Part shown: positions 8,197 to 18,740 of the stretch, piece after piece
Layout: every line of letters starts with the position of its first letter
Position numbering within the stretch: the first letter of the stretch is position 1
Source of the DNA: Rhodopseudomonas_A palustris_F
GTDB taxonomy: Bacteria > Pseudomonadota > Alphaproteobacteria > Rhizobiales > Xanthobacteraceae
NCBI RefSeq assembly: GCF_000013745.1
Contig: NC_007925.1
Location: 2,170,001 to 2,234,000, forward strand
Direction of reading: 5' to 3'
DNA: 64,000 nucleotides
Notes under the pieces: model-generated
Told to the model about the DNA's origin: nothing
Seen by the model: the letters and a program-made list of their open reading frames with translations, nothing else
Databases searched by the model: none
Translations under genes and position numbers: made by a program

Positions 8197-9177
8197 ATGA
8201 GTAAGCTGGTCATCACTGCAGCGATCACGGGCGGCGTCCACGTCCCCAGCCTGTCGCCTTATTTCCCCCACACCCCGGCAACGGTCATCGAACAGGCGGT
8301 CGGCGCCGCCGCCGCCGGCGCGGCGGTGGTTCACATCCACGCCCGCGATCCCAAGGACAGTCGCCCAAGCAGCGACGTCCAGGTGTTCGAGGACATCGTC
8401 AGCGCTATCGATCAGCAATGCGATGCCGCGATCTGCATCACCACCGGCGGCGGACTCGGCATGTCTTCGGAAGAACGGTTGAAGCCGGTCAACATCCTGC
8501 GACCGGAATTGGCGTCGCTCAATGCGGGCTCGATGAACTTCGCGATCCACCCGCTGGCCGACAAGATCAAGCAGCCGAAATTCGACTGGGAGATCCCTTA
8601 CCTGAAATCCACCGAAGACCTGGTGTTTCCGAACACGTTCAAGAGCCTCAAGGTGTTCTCTGCCGGCATGCAGGCGGTCGGCACCAAACCGGAGCTCGAA
8701 GTCTATGACGTCGGCATGATCAATAACATTAAGTACCTGATCGACACCGGCGCGCTGAAGACTCCGGTCTATCTGCAGTTCGTGATGGGCATCCTGGGCG
8801 GCATGCCGGCGACGCCTGCGAATCTGCTGTTCCTGGTCGATACCGCGCAGAAGCTGATCGGTGCGGAAAACTTCGTGTGGTCGTGCTGCGCCGCCGGCCG
8901 GAATCAAATGCCGCTGCTCACTTTGGCCATGACGCTGGGCGGCAACGTCCGTGTCGGGCTGGAGGACAATCTCTACATCGGACCCGGCCAGCTGGCGAAG
9001 AGTAGCGCCGAGCAGGTCGAGAAGATCATCCGCATCGCCAAGGAATTGAACTTCGAGATCGCGAGCCCCGCGGAAGCCCGTCAGATCCTTGGTCTGAAGG
9101 GGCAGGCGGAAGTGGGCTGGGCGGCCCGCTCCAACGCGCAGCGCAAGGTCGCCGGCGGCAAAGGGGGGCAGCTATGA
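8197..9177 (+). CDS. kce: Beta-keto acid cleavage enzyme (BKACE, DUF849)
   Basis: 326 residues forming a TIM-barrel of the BKACE family. The zinc-site motif VVHIHARDP is at about residues 45-52, and the later LGGNVRVGLEDNLY carries the conserved Glu. The founding member cleaves 3-keto-5-aminohexanoate with acetyl-CoA to give acetoacetate plus an acyl-CoA; other members act on different beta-keto acids. The stop overlaps the start of the CoA-transferase A gene (ATGA), so acetoacetate formed here would go directly to the CoA-transferase and thiolase. The true substrate cannot be told from sequence. Confidence 0.87.
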   Translation: MSKLVITAAITGGVHVPSLSPYFPHTPATVIEQAVGAAAAGAAVVHIHARDPKDSRPSSDVQVFEDIVSAIDQQCDAAICITTGGGLGMSSEERLKPVNILRPELASLNAGSMNFAIHPLADKIKQPKFDWEIPYLKSTEDLVFPNTFKSLKVFSAGMQAVGTKPELEVYDVGMINNIKYLIDTGALKTPVYLQFVMGILGGMPATPANLLFLVDTAQKLIGAENFVWSCCAAGRNQMPLLTLAMTLGGNVRVGLEDNLYIGPGQLAKSSAEQVEKIIRIAKELNFEIASPAEARQILGLKGQAEVGWAARSNAQRKVAGGKGGQL

Positions 9178-9836
9178 GAAAAGTCATCGCGTTATCCGAT
9201 GCGGTCGAACGCATTCCGGAAGGCGCCGTGCTGATGATCGGCGGCTTCACCGGCATCGGCGCGCCGCTGCGGCTGATCGACGAGTTGGTGCGGCAGCGCA
9301 AGAGTGAGCTGACCATCATCACCAACGACACCGGGCGGCCCAATGTTGGCATCGGGAAGCTGGTCAGCGAGCGACTTGTCTCGCGTGTCATCGCCAGCCA
9401 CATCGGCCTCAACCCGGACACCCAGAAGCAGATGATCGCCGGCGAGATCGAGGTCGAACTGGTGCCGCAGGGAACGCTGGCCGAACGCATCCGCGCCGGC
9501 GGCTTTGGCCTCGGCGGCATCCTCACCCTCACCGGCCTCGGCACCTTGGTCGAGGAGGGCAAGGCGACCGTCGATGTCGACGGCCAGACCTTCCTGCTGG
9601 AAAGGCCGCTCAGGGCCGATTTCGCCCTCGTCGCGGCCAAGCGTGCGGACTACGGCGGCAACCTCGAATACGCGTTCACCGCGCGTAACTTCAACCCGCT
9701 GATGGCGATGGCGGCCACGACCGTCATCGCCGAGGCCGATGAGATCGTGCCGGTCGGGGTTATCTCGCCCGACGCGGTCGTCACGCCGAACGTCGTCGTG
9801 GACCACCTGGTAGCCAAGGAGCGTCGTCATGGATGA
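9174..9836 (+). CDS. 3-keto acid CoA-transferase, subunit A
   Basis: 220 residues, the normal size of the alpha subunit of family I CoA-transferases (AtoD/ScoA/CtfA). The CoA-binding region MIGGFTGIGAPLRLIDELV is near the N-terminus. It transfers CoA to acetoacetate or another 3-keto acid together with the next gene product. It overlaps the BKACE gene by 4 bp and the B subunit gene by 8 bp, so the three are translated together. Confidence 0.88.
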   Translation: MRKVIALSDAVERIPEGAVLMIGGFTGIGAPLRLIDELVRQRKSELTIITNDTGRPNVGIGKLVSERLVSRVIASHIGLNPDTQKQMIAGEIEVELVPQGTLAERIRAGGFGLGGILTLTGLGTLVEEGKATVDVDGQTFLLERPLRADFALVAAKRADYGGNLEYAFTARNFNPLMAMAATTVIAEADEIVPVGVISPDAVVTPNVVVDHLVAKERRHG

Positions 9837-10548
9837 GAAAACCATCATCGCCAAGCGTGTGGCGCTGGAACTACACGACGGCGAGCTCGTCAATCTGGGC
9901 ATCGGCCTGCCCACGCTGGTGGCGCGCTATCTGCCCGATGACGTTGAGGTGTTCCTGCAGTCGGAGAATGGCCTGATCGGCGTCCAGGCATTGCCGGAGG
10001 AGGGACTGGAGGACGACAACCTCACCGACGCCGGCGGCGGCCCGATCGGCGCGGTGCCGGGGGCGGCCGCCTTCGACAGCGCGATGTCGTTCGGGCTGGT
10101 TCGCGGCGGGCATCTCGACGTCACCGTCCTCGGCGGGCTGCAAGTGGACCAGCAGGGTCAGCTCGCCAACTGGATGGTGCCGGGCAAGATGGTGCCGGGC
10201 ATGGGCGGCGCGATGGATCTGGTGTCGGGCGCCAAGCGGGTGATCGTCGCCATGCAGCACTCCGCCAAGGGTCAGTCGAAGATCCTGAAGCGCTGCACGC
10301 TGCCGGTCACCTCGGTGCGTCGGGTCGATCTGATCGTCACCGACCTCGCCGTTATCGAGCCGACCCCGGACGGCCTGCTGCTCCGCGAGGTCGCCCCCGG
10401 CGTCACCGTCGAACAGGTCATCGTTGCCACCGAGGCTGAGCTGATCATTCCGGTCTATGTGCCAACGATGCCGATCGATGTGGAGACCGGCGGCAAGGTT
10501 GCCGACGTCGCGCCATTGTCGAGCCCACTGCCAGAGCAAGTCCGTTGA
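9829..10548 (+). CDS. 3-keto acid CoA-transferase, subunit B
   Basis: 239 residues. The N-terminal ELVNLGIGLPTLVARYLPDD and the active-site segment FLQSENGLIG, whose Glu in SENG is the catalytic residue of family I CoA-transferases, identify it. GGHLDVTVLGGLQVDQQGQL is also characteristic. It forms the active heteromer with subunit A and yields acetoacetyl-CoA for the thiolase that follows after about 130 bp. Confidence 0.88.
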   Translation: MDEKTIIAKRVALELHDGELVNLGIGLPTLVARYLPDDVEVFLQSENGLIGVQALPEEGLEDDNLTDAGGGPIGAVPGAAAFDSAMSFGLVRGGHLDVTVLGGLQVDQQGQLANWMVPGKMVPGMGGAMDLVSGAKRVIVAMQHSAKGQSKILKRCTLPVTSVRRVDLIVTDLAVIEPTPDGLLLREVAPGVTVEQVIVATEAELIIPVYVPTMPIDVETGGKVADVAPLSSPLPEQVR

Positions 10549-10680
10549 CCGTTGATATCATTGTTGCCGGTGCCGACCGGACGGCCGGCGCGGTGGCAAT
10601 GGCGGCTGGGCACGGCCGCTACGTTGCCGGTGTTCTTCATCGGCCACTGCTTCTTCTGAATCGCCCTCAAGGACCACATC

Positions 10681-11853
10681 ATGAGTAACATCGTCATCGC
10701 CGCTGCCGCCCGCACCGCGGTCGGATCCTTCAACGGCAGCCTCGCCAGCATTCCCGCCCACGATCTCGGCGCCGCCGTGATCCGCGAGGTGCTGCTTCGC
10801 GCCAACACCGAACCGGCCGACGTGAGCGAGGTCATCCTCGGCCACGTGCTCACCGCGGGGCAGGGGCAGAACCCGGCGCGACAGGCGGCGATCGCCGCCG
10901 GGATTCCCGCCGAATCCAGCGCGTTCTGCATCAACCAGGTCTGCGGCTCCGGGTTGCGCAGCGTCGCGCTCGGCGCCCAGGCCATCCAGGCCGGCGACGC
11001 CGAGATCATGGTGGTCGGCGGTCAGGAAAGCATGAGCCTGTCGCCGCATTTCGTGCAGCTGCGCGGCGGCATCAAGATGGGCAACGCCGAACTGCAAGAC
11101 ACCATGATCAAGGACGGGTTGTGGGAGGCCTTCAACAACTATCACATGGGCACCACCGCAGAGAACGTCGCGCGGGCGTTTAACCTCACCCGCGAGGCGC
11201 AGGACGCGTTCGCCTTGAAGTCGCAGCAGAAGGCGGCCGCCGCCCAGCAGGGCGGCCGGTTCCGCGATGAACTGGTTGCCATCACCGTCAAGACCCGCAA
11301 GGGCGACGTGGTGGTCGACAGCGACGAACATCCGAAGCCTGGTACCACGGCGGAGACCCTGGCCAAGTTGCGCCCGGCTTTCGCCAAGGACGGCACGGTG
11401 ACCGCCGGCAACGCCTCCGGTCTCAATGACGGCGCCGCCGCGCTGGTGCTGATGCGGGAACAGGATGCGGTGCGTCGCGGTCTGGTGCCGCTGGCTCGCA
11501 TCGCGTCCTGGGCCACGGCCGGCGTCGATCCCGCCATCATGGGCACCGGCCCGATCCCGGCCAGCCGCCTCGCGCTGCGCAAGGCCGGCTGGAGCGTCGA
11601 TGCGCTGGATCTCATCGAAGCCAACGAGGCCTTCGCCGCGCAGGCGCTGGCGGTGAACAAGGAGATGGGCTGGGATCCGGAGCGGGTCAACGTCAATGGC
11701 GGGGCGATCGCGCTCGGCCATCCGATCGGCGCATCCGGCGCCCGCATCCTGGTCACGCTGCTGCACGAAATGCAAAAGCGCGATGCCAAGAAGGGGCTTG
11801 CCACGCTTTGCATCGGCGGCGGCATGGGCGTCGCGCTCTGCGTCGAACGCTAG
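10681..11853 (+). CDS. Acetyl-CoA acetyltransferase (thiolase)
   Basis: 390 residues, the usual thiolase length. Nucleophilic Cys88 lies in INQVCGSG. The C-terminal NGGAIALGHPIGASGAR provides the catalytic His, and CIGGGMGVAL the second Cys. The enzyme cleaves acetoacetyl-CoA to two acetyl-CoA, or condenses them. It follows the CoA-transferase genes and is ended by a long perfect palindrome at 11863. In this setting cleavage feeding phosphotransacetylase and acetate kinase is the likeliest direction. Confidence 0.92.
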   Translation: MSNIVIAAAARTAVGSFNGSLASIPAHDLGAAVIREVLLRANTEPADVSEVILGHVLTAGQGQNPARQAAIAAGIPAESSAFCINQVCGSGLRSVALGAQAIQAGDAEIMVVGGQESMSLSPHFVQLRGGIKMGNAELQDTMIKDGLWEAFNNYHMGTTAENVARAFNLTREAQDAFALKSQQKAAAAQQGGRFRDELVAITVKTRKGDVVVDSDEHPKPGTTAETLAKLRPAFAKDGTVTAGNASGLNDGAAALVLMREQDAVRRGLVPLARIASWATAGVDPAIMGTGPIPASRLALRKAGWSVDALDLIEANEAFAAQALAVNKEMGWDPERVNVNGGAIALGHPIGASGARILVTLLHEMQKRDAKKGLATLCIGGGMGVALCVER

Positions 11854-11862
11854 AGCGGCCGC

Positions 11863-11896
11863 AATTGCTCGGCAGGCCGCGGCCTGCCGAGCAATT
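11863..11896 (+). terminator. Perfect 34-bp palindrome after thiolase gene
   Basis: Two arms, AATTGCTCGGCAGGCCG and its exact complement, meet without a loop about 10 bp after the thiolase stop. A hairpin of this strength is likely to end or process the transcript. There is no T-run, so it is not a standard intrinsic terminator, and a protein-binding role is possible. Confidence 0.55.
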
Positions 11897-12071
11897 ACTC
11901 CGCCCGCGCCGGTCACAGACCGGCTCCGCGTCGCCACCTGCGGACGCCAAAATCGCGGGATTTTGGATCGATTAGTCACGCGGAACGACCAGTAGTCCGC
12001 GATCGCTTTGTCGCGCCTGGTTTCGGCCGTCGGCCGACGTCGTTTGTCGCTATCAGCAACATGGAATCCAC

Positions 12072-13316
12072 ATGTCCTATACGTCGCAACTCGTCCTGGT
12101 GATCAATTGCGGATCCTCGTCGCTCAAATTCGCGGTGATTCCCGCGCTCGGCGGCGCGCCGCTGGCGAGCGGTTTGGCGGAATGTCTCGGGCTTGCCGAG
12201 GCGAGGCTGGTGATCAAGTCCGGCGAGACCAAGACCAGCAATTCGCTGCACGGCGGCGCCCATGACGCGGCGCTGGCGGCGATCCTGCGTTATCTCGACG
12301 AGCAAAGCCTGCTCGATCGCATCGTCGTGGTCGGGCATCGCGTCGTGCACGGCGGCGAGCGCTTCACCGCGTCCGCTTTGGTGACGCCGGAAGTTCTCGC
12401 CGACATCGAGGCGGTGTCGGCGCTGGCGCCGCTGCACGGCCCGGCCAATCTGCTCGGCATCCGCGCCTGCTCGCAAGGGTTGCCGTCGGTGCCGCAGGTG
12501 GTGGTGTTCGACACCGCGTTCCATCAGACCATGCCGTGCGCGGCATTCACCTACGCGATCCCGCAGCACCTCTATCGCGACTTCGGCGTGCGGCGTTACG
12601 GCTTCCACGGCACCTCGCATCGCTACGTCGCCCGCCAGGCGGTCGAGCTGCTGCGGCTCGATCCGCAGGATCATGGCATCGTCATCGCGCATCTCGGCAA
12701 CGGCGCCTCGGCGACCGCGGTCAGCAACGGCGAGAGCGTCGACACCACCATGGGGATGACCCCGATCGAGGGCCTGGTGATGGGCACCCGCTGCGGCGAC
12801 ATCGACTTCGGCGCGGTGGCGCATATCGCCCGCACCGCGCGGCTGAGCCTCGACGAGGTCGACGCCATGCTCAATAAAGAAAGCGGGCTGCTCGGCATTT
12901 CCGAACTGTCGAGCGACTGCCGCACGCTGGAGCAGGCCGCCAAATCCGGCCACGCCGGCGCCATCCTGGCGCTCGACGTGTTCGTGCACCGGCTGGCGCG
13001 CCACATCGGCGGGCTCGCCGCCTCGCTGGATAATTTCGACGCCTTGGTGTTCACCGGCGGCATCGGCGAGAACTCGGCGCTGATCCGCGCCAAGACCATC
13101 GAGAGCCTGCGAGTGTTCGGCTTCACGCTGAACCGCGAGGCCAACGAGCGGATGTTCGGCGGCCGTTCCGGCCGGATCAGCCGCAGCCGGCGGCCGACCG
13201 CCGTGGTCATCCCCACCGATGAAGAAGGCCTGATCGCCAACGACGCCGCGACCCTGGTCGGCATCTTTCCCTCGGCAAGCGCTCCGGCGCAGCCCCACGA
13301 CCTTCACTTCGCCTGA
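12072..13316 (+). CDS. ackA: Acetate kinase
   Basis: 414 residues. The ASKHA-fold signature INCGSSSLKFAVI is at the N-terminus, VGHRVVHGGERF near residue 85, FDTAFHQTMP (catalytic Asp) near residue 150, and the C-terminal FTGGIGENS. It makes ATP and acetate from acetyl phosphate. The pta gene follows after 23 bp, so the pair converts acetyl-CoA to acetate with energy gain, or activates acetate in reverse. It stands about 220 bp behind the thiolase and its palindrome, so a separate promoter is plausible. Confidence 0.93.
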   Translation: MSYTSQLVLVINCGSSSLKFAVIPALGGAPLASGLAECLGLAEARLVIKSGETKTSNSLHGGAHDAALAAILRYLDEQSLLDRIVVVGHRVVHGGERFTASALVTPEVLADIEAVSALAPLHGPANLLGIRACSQGLPSVPQVVVFDTAFHQTMPCAAFTYAIPQHLYRDFGVRRYGFHGTSHRYVARQAVELLRLDPQDHGIVIAHLGNGASATAVSNGESVDTTMGMTPIEGLVMGTRCGDIDFGAVAHIARTARLSLDEVDAMLNKESGLLGISELSSDCRTLEQAAKSGHAGAILALDVFVHRLARHIGGLAASLDNFDALVFTGGIGENSALIRAKTIESLRVFGFTLNREANERMFGGRSGRISRSRRPTAVVIPTDEEGLIANDAATLVGIFPSASAPAQPHDLHFA

Positions 13317-13339
13317 TCCACCATCGCCGGAAGAACCTC

Positions 13340-15475
13340 ATGAATACGCCGTCGCGCCATCGTACTTTCTATCTTGTCCCGGTGTCCCGCGATGCCGGGC
13401 TCACCTCCGTGACGCTCGGTCTGGTCAGGGCCCTGCACCTCACCGGCCTACGGGTCGGGTTCGTCAAGCCGATCGTGCAGCCCGAGGTCCGCTCCGGTGA
13501 TCTGGACCTTGCGGCGCATTTTGCCCGCACCTTGTGCGGGGCCTCCGCGCCGGATCCAATTTCGATCGATCACGCCGCCGAGATGGTGCGCTCCGGCCAG
13601 CTCGGCGGGCTGATGGAAGAAGTGGTGTCGATGGTCGACACGGTGCGCGCCGACTGCGACGTGGTGATCGTCGAGGGTCTCATTCCCAACGTCGATTTCC
13701 AGATCGCGACGAGGTTGAACATCGAGATCATCCGCTCGCTCGGCGCCGATCTCATTCCGGTGTTGGCCGGCGGCGCGCACAGTGCGGCGGCGCTGGCCGC
13801 GAAGGCCGCCGCCGCCGCCGAGCAATATGGCGACGATGGCCGTCGGCCGATCGCGGGCCTGTTGATCAACCGCTGCGCCGATGCCGCGGCGGCGACGGCG
13901 TTGTCCGCGCTCGGCGCGCTGACGCTGAAGGGCTACTCCACGCCGGTTCGAATCCTCGCCGCGGTGCCGAACGCCGCGCATCTGCGGGCGCCGCGATTGA
14001 TCGACATCGCCGATGATCTTGGGCTGAGCATCCTCAACCGCGGCGACATCGAGAGCTCGCGGGTGCAGACCGTGGTAGTCGCCGCGCGCTCGGCGGAAAA
14101 GCTGTTCGGCGATCTGCGGCCCGGAACTCTGGTGGTGACGCCGGCCGATCGCAGCGACGCAATCCTTGCGGCCGCGTTGGTGGCGCAACGCGGCATGCCG
14201 CTGGCCGGCTTCGTGTTCACCTGCGGCGGGCGTCCGGCGCCCGAGGTGGCGGCGGTGCTGGCGGCGGCGCCGCTCGATCGGCTGGCGCTGCTCTGCACCG
14301 AAGATGATACGTTTATCACCGCCTCGAAGCTCGCCAACCTGTCGGCGCACGTCAACCGCGCCGATGCCGACCGCATGGAGCGGGTGATCTCGTTCATCGC
14401 CGAGCAGGTCGACACCGCGCCGCTGGCGGATCGTCTCAACCTGCCGGTCGACGGCTTGATGCCGCCGCCGGTGTTCCGGCATCGTCTCGTCGAGCGGGCC
14501 CGCGCCGCCATCCGTCGGATCGTGCTGCCCGAAGGCGAGGAGCCGCGCACCATTCGCGCCGCCGCGATCTGCGCGGAGAAACGCATCGCCCACTGCATCC
14601 TGCTCGGCGCGCCGGAGCGCATCCGCGAGGTCGCGGCGGCGCACGGCATCGACCTGCCGGACAGCGTCGAGATTGTCGATGCCGAACAGCAACGCAGCCG
14701 CTACGTCGCGCCGCTGGTCGAGCTTCGCAAAGCCAAGGGCCTGACCAAACTGCAGGCCGAGATCATGCTGGAAGATGCCGTGGTGCTCGGCACCATGATG
14801 CTGGCGCAAAACGATGTCGACGGACTGGTGTCCGGCGCCATTCACACCACCGCCTCGACGGTGCGTCCGGCGCTGCAGCTGATCAAGACCGCGCCGGGCT
14901 CCAGCATCGTCTCCAGCGTGTTCTTCATGCTGATGCCGGATCAGGTGCTGGTCTATGGCGATTGCGCGATCAACCCGGATCCGACCGCCGACGAACTCGC
15001 CGAGATCGCGATTCAGTCGGCCGACTCCGCCGCCGCGTTCGGCATCGAGCCGCGGGTGGCCATGATCTCCTACTCGACCGGCGCGTCCGGCGCCGGCGAG
15101 GACGTCGACAAGGTGCGCCGCGCCACCGACAAGGTGCGGGCGCTGCGCCCGGATCTGATCGTCGACGGCCCGATCCAATACGACGCCGCCACGGTGGAAA
15201 GCGTCGGCCGGCAGAAGGCGCCGGGCGGCCCGCTCGACGGCCGCGCCAACGTCTTCATCTTCCCCGACCTCAACACCGGCAACACCACCTACAAGGCGGT
15301 GCAGCGCTCGGCCAACGTCATCTCGGTCGGCCCGATGCTGCAGGGGCTGCGCAAGCCGGTCAACGACCTGTCGCGCGGCGCCCTGGTCGACGACATCGTC
15401 TACACCATCGCGCTCACCGCGATCCAAGCCGCCGCCCGCGACGCCGGCGGCAAGTTGGCCGCGGCGGCAGAGTGA
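13340..15475 (+). CDS. pta: Phosphate acetyltransferase, long form
   Basis: 711 residues, the long Pta type: an N-terminal P-loop-like (BioD-type) domain (FYLVPVSRDAGLTSVTLGLV), a central DRTGG-type domain, and a C-terminal catalytic domain from about residue 385 (RRIVLPEGEEPRTIRAA) ending with the TGNTTYKAVQRSA region. It interconverts acetyl-CoA plus phosphate with acetyl phosphate plus CoA and is cotranscribed with ackA. A 659-residue frame on the opposite strand is a codon-bias shadow of this gene. Confidence 0.93.
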   Translation: MNTPSRHRTFYLVPVSRDAGLTSVTLGLVRALHLTGLRVGFVKPIVQPEVRSGDLDLAAHFARTLCGASAPDPISIDHAAEMVRSGQLGGLMEEVVSMVDTVRADCDVVIVEGLIPNVDFQIATRLNIEIIRSLGADLIPVLAGGAHSAAALAAKAAAAAEQYGDDGRRPIAGLLINRCADAAAATALSALGALTLKGYSTPVRILAAVPNAAHLRAPRLIDIADDLGLSILNRGDIESSRVQTVVVAARSAEKLFGDLRPGTLVVTPADRSDAILAAALVAQRGMPLAGFVFTCGGRPAPEVAAVLAAAPLDRLALLCTEDDTFITASKLANLSAHVNRADADRMERVISFIAEQVDTAPLADRLNLPVDGLMPPPVFRHRLVERARAAIRRIVLPEGEEPRTIRAAAICAEKRIAHCILLGAPERIREVAAAHGIDLPDSVEIVDAEQQRSRYVAPLVELRKAKGLTKLQAEIMLEDAVVLGTMMLAQNDVDGLVSGAIHTTASTVRPALQLIKTAPGSSIVSSVFFMLMPDQVLVYGDCAINPDPTADELAEIAIQSADSAAAFGIEPRVAMISYSTGASGAGEDVDKVRRATDKVRALRPDLIVDGPIQYDAATVESVGRQKAPGGPLDGRANVFIFPDLNTGNTTYKAVQRSANVISVGPMLQGLRKPVNDLSRGALVDDIVYTIALTAIQAAARDAGGKLAAAAE

Positions 15476-15486
15476 GGAGCGAGCCG

Positions 15487-15672
15487 ATGCGCGACGGCGC
15501 CGGATCGCGAGGAGGTCAAGGCAAGCTCGGCTCGTGGATGGACGCAGATGCCAAGCTCCAGCTCAGCCTGCGCGATCCGTACTTGCCCGATAGTGACGTG
15601 GACGTGCGCTCGAAAATGGCGCTGCACGACCAAGGTGATCCCCGCCCGCGGTTGCGGCGCTGCATGGAGTGA
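15487..15672 (+). CDS. Small hypothetical protein
   Basis: A 61-residue frame starting MRDGAGSRGGQGKLGSWMDA with GGAG just upstream, squeezed between pta and the CBS-domain gene and ending 5 bp before the latter's ATG. The position and ribosome site favour a real small gene in the operon. The composition is not distinctive and I do not recognise a family. Confidence 0.35.
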   Translation: MRDGAGSRGGQGKLGSWMDADAKLQLSLRDPYLPDSDVDVRSKMALHDQGDPRPRLRRCME

Positions 15673-15677
15673 CGAAG

Positions 15678-16670
15678 ATGCTTGCTCGTGATGTGATGAC
15701 GGCCGGAGTTTCCGTCGTGGGACTAAGTTCATCCTCAGCCGATGTTGCGCGCGTACTGCTCGCGTCGCGCGTCAGTGCCGTGCCTGTCGTCGACGGCGAC
15801 GGCGCTCCGATCGGCGTCGTCAGCGAATGGGATCTCGTCGGCCAGCGCACCAGCGACCGCATCGCCAAACGCGATCAATGGCTGTCGCGACTGGCGGAAG
15901 GACAACCTCTGGCGGCCGAGTACCTGCAATCCGTCGATCCAGCCAACCGAAGCGCCGCTGAGATCATGCATCGGCCGCTGATCGCCGTCCCGGAGGCGAC
16001 GCCCATCGCCGAAGTCGCGCGCCTGATTACCGAACATCGGATCAAACGGGTCTTCGTCACCCGTGACGGTCGCCTGGTCGGCGTGGTGTCGCGGAGCGAC
16101 CTGGTGCGGGCGTATTTCGCCGCGACCGTTCCGTCCGCGCCGCCGCCGCGCGTGCCGTTCGAACAGACATCCTCGATCGCCCCGCCGGCCCGCGCCGCCG
16201 CGCCGCTGCCGGCGCCAAATCCTTCGGCCTCCGAAGTTGCAGAGCGGCCCAGCGCCCACGAATTCGACCTTCTTGTCGCAACCGCGGAGGACTCCGAACG
16301 CGCGCAACGCGCCGCCGCCGAGCGACTGGCGGGCGAGACGCGGCGCGCGCTGGTATCAGAGCTGCAGCAGAAGACGCTCAGCGAGGCGGCCTGGCACACC
16401 GCGATCGAGGGGGCGCGGCGCGCGGCCAAGCTCGGGCTGCGCGAATTCCTGCTGATCCGGTTTCCGTCCGAGCTGTGCAGCGATCGCGGGCGCGCCATCA
16501 ATGCCATGGATCCGAGCTGGCCCGAGACCTTGATCGGGGAGGCGGCCGACGTGTTCGCACGCTGGCAGCAGGACTTGAAGCCACAGGGATTCGGGCTCAC
16601 CGCCCAGATCCTCGACTTCCCCAACGGCTTTCCCGGCGATGCGGGTCTCACCCTGCGATGGGGTCGCTGA
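15678..16670 (+). CDS. CBS-domain protein with C-terminal extension
   Basis: About 330 residues. A first CBS motif starts MLARDVMTAGVSVVGLSSSS and contains VSAVPVVDGDGAPIGVVSEWDL; the second includes IMHRPLIAVPEATPIAEVA and IKRVFVTRDGRLVGVVSRSDL. A Pro/Ala-rich linker leads to a C-terminal domain of about 140 residues that I do not recognise. CBS pairs bind adenine nucleotides and tune partner proteins. The location after pta suggests energy-state sensing for the acetate pathway (inference). The ATG at 15678 has GGAG 8 bp upstream; a GTG at 15669 is an alternative. Confidence 0.75.
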   Translation: MLARDVMTAGVSVVGLSSSSADVARVLLASRVSAVPVVDGDGAPIGVVSEWDLVGQRTSDRIAKRDQWLSRLAEGQPLAAEYLQSVDPANRSAAEIMHRPLIAVPEATPIAEVARLITEHRIKRVFVTRDGRLVGVVSRSDLVRAYFAATVPSAPPPRVPFEQTSSIAPPARAAAPLPAPNPSASEVAERPSAHEFDLLVATAEDSERAQRAAAERLAGETRRALVSELQQKTLSEAAWHTAIEGARRAAKLGLREFLLIRFPSELCSDRGRAINAMDPSWPETLIGEAADVFARWQQDLKPQGFGLTAQILDFPNGFPGDAGLTLRWGR

Positions 16671-16758
16671 TCGGGATCGCCCGCCGTCCTATCGCGGCTT
16701 CCGGCCTGAAGACGCGGTAGCAGTCCGGCACTAGGCCAGTCGAACTAAGCAGGGGGAG

Positions 16759-18228
<1,470 letters not shown>

Positions 18229-18260
18229 GCCTGAATCCCCTTCAAAGCCCGCCGCAGTTC

Positions 18261-18276
18261 TGTCCTGAATTGGTCT
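18261..18276 (+). promoter_or_regulatory. Candidate activator site C before the sigma-54 activator
   Basis: TGTCCTGAATTGGTCT shares its first 11 bases with site B at 5582-5597 and lies 33 bp upstream of the activator's ATG. Confidence 0.35.
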
Positions 18277-18297
18277 GGACGCCTTGCGTTGGATCAA

Positions 18298-18634
18298 CGC
18301 CGCGAGCGAGCGGCAGAACTCATATCGTGCGCCCTGAGGCTACGCCCCGGCTGGCCGAGACCGCGGCAGCGCAAATCGCCCGCGTTCCTTGGGGGGCCGT
18401 CGACGTAAATGTTGTAGGACGACGATCGCGCTGATCGCCTCTTTGCCGACAAATCCCAGGCGCCCGCGCGCAATGCGGGCGAGATCTATCTGTTTAGTTG
18501 AAACGATGGCGCCATGCACGGCGACCGCATGGGATGGGATCGTCTTGATGTATCCTAGATCGATGCCAACGGTGACGGGGCCTGCACCGTCAAGCGCGCG
18601 TTCTTTTCCAAACTTGATAAGGCGGTCTCGCTCT
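18298..18634 (-). other. No intact gene; possible decayed coding remnant
   Basis: Nothing with a start codon and family match is seen. The minus strand carries an uninterrupted run of about 90 codons containing VTVGIDLGYIKTIPSHAVAV. It looks protein-like and faintly resembles the catalytic start of ISKra4-type transposases, but I cannot assign it. It abuts the inverted repeat around the IS110 element. Confidence 0.25.
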
Positions 18635-18740
18635 AGAGCATTTTCGGTTCGGATTGATGCGGTTCAAGAGTCCGGGCCGTCATTCCGGGGCACGAGCAGC
18701 GTCAGCTGCGAGTGAGCCCGGAATCCATATGTGGACGGCC
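18635..18740 (+). repeat. Left arm of inverted repeat around IS110
   Basis: Begins AGAGCATTTTCGGTTCGGAT, passes through GTCATTCCGG and CCGGAATCC, and ends GTGGACGGCC. The complement of the same series of blocks is found at 20089-20212. GTCATTCCGG...CCGGAAT blocks are typical of dispersed palindromic repeats in this bacterial group. Confidence 0.6.

Noticed and set aside
13448..15427. 659-codon minus-strand open frame opposite pta
   Set aside because: The translation is Arg/Asp/Gly-rich without family similarity, while the plus strand encodes a complete Pta. It is a codon-bias shadow of GC-rich DNA.
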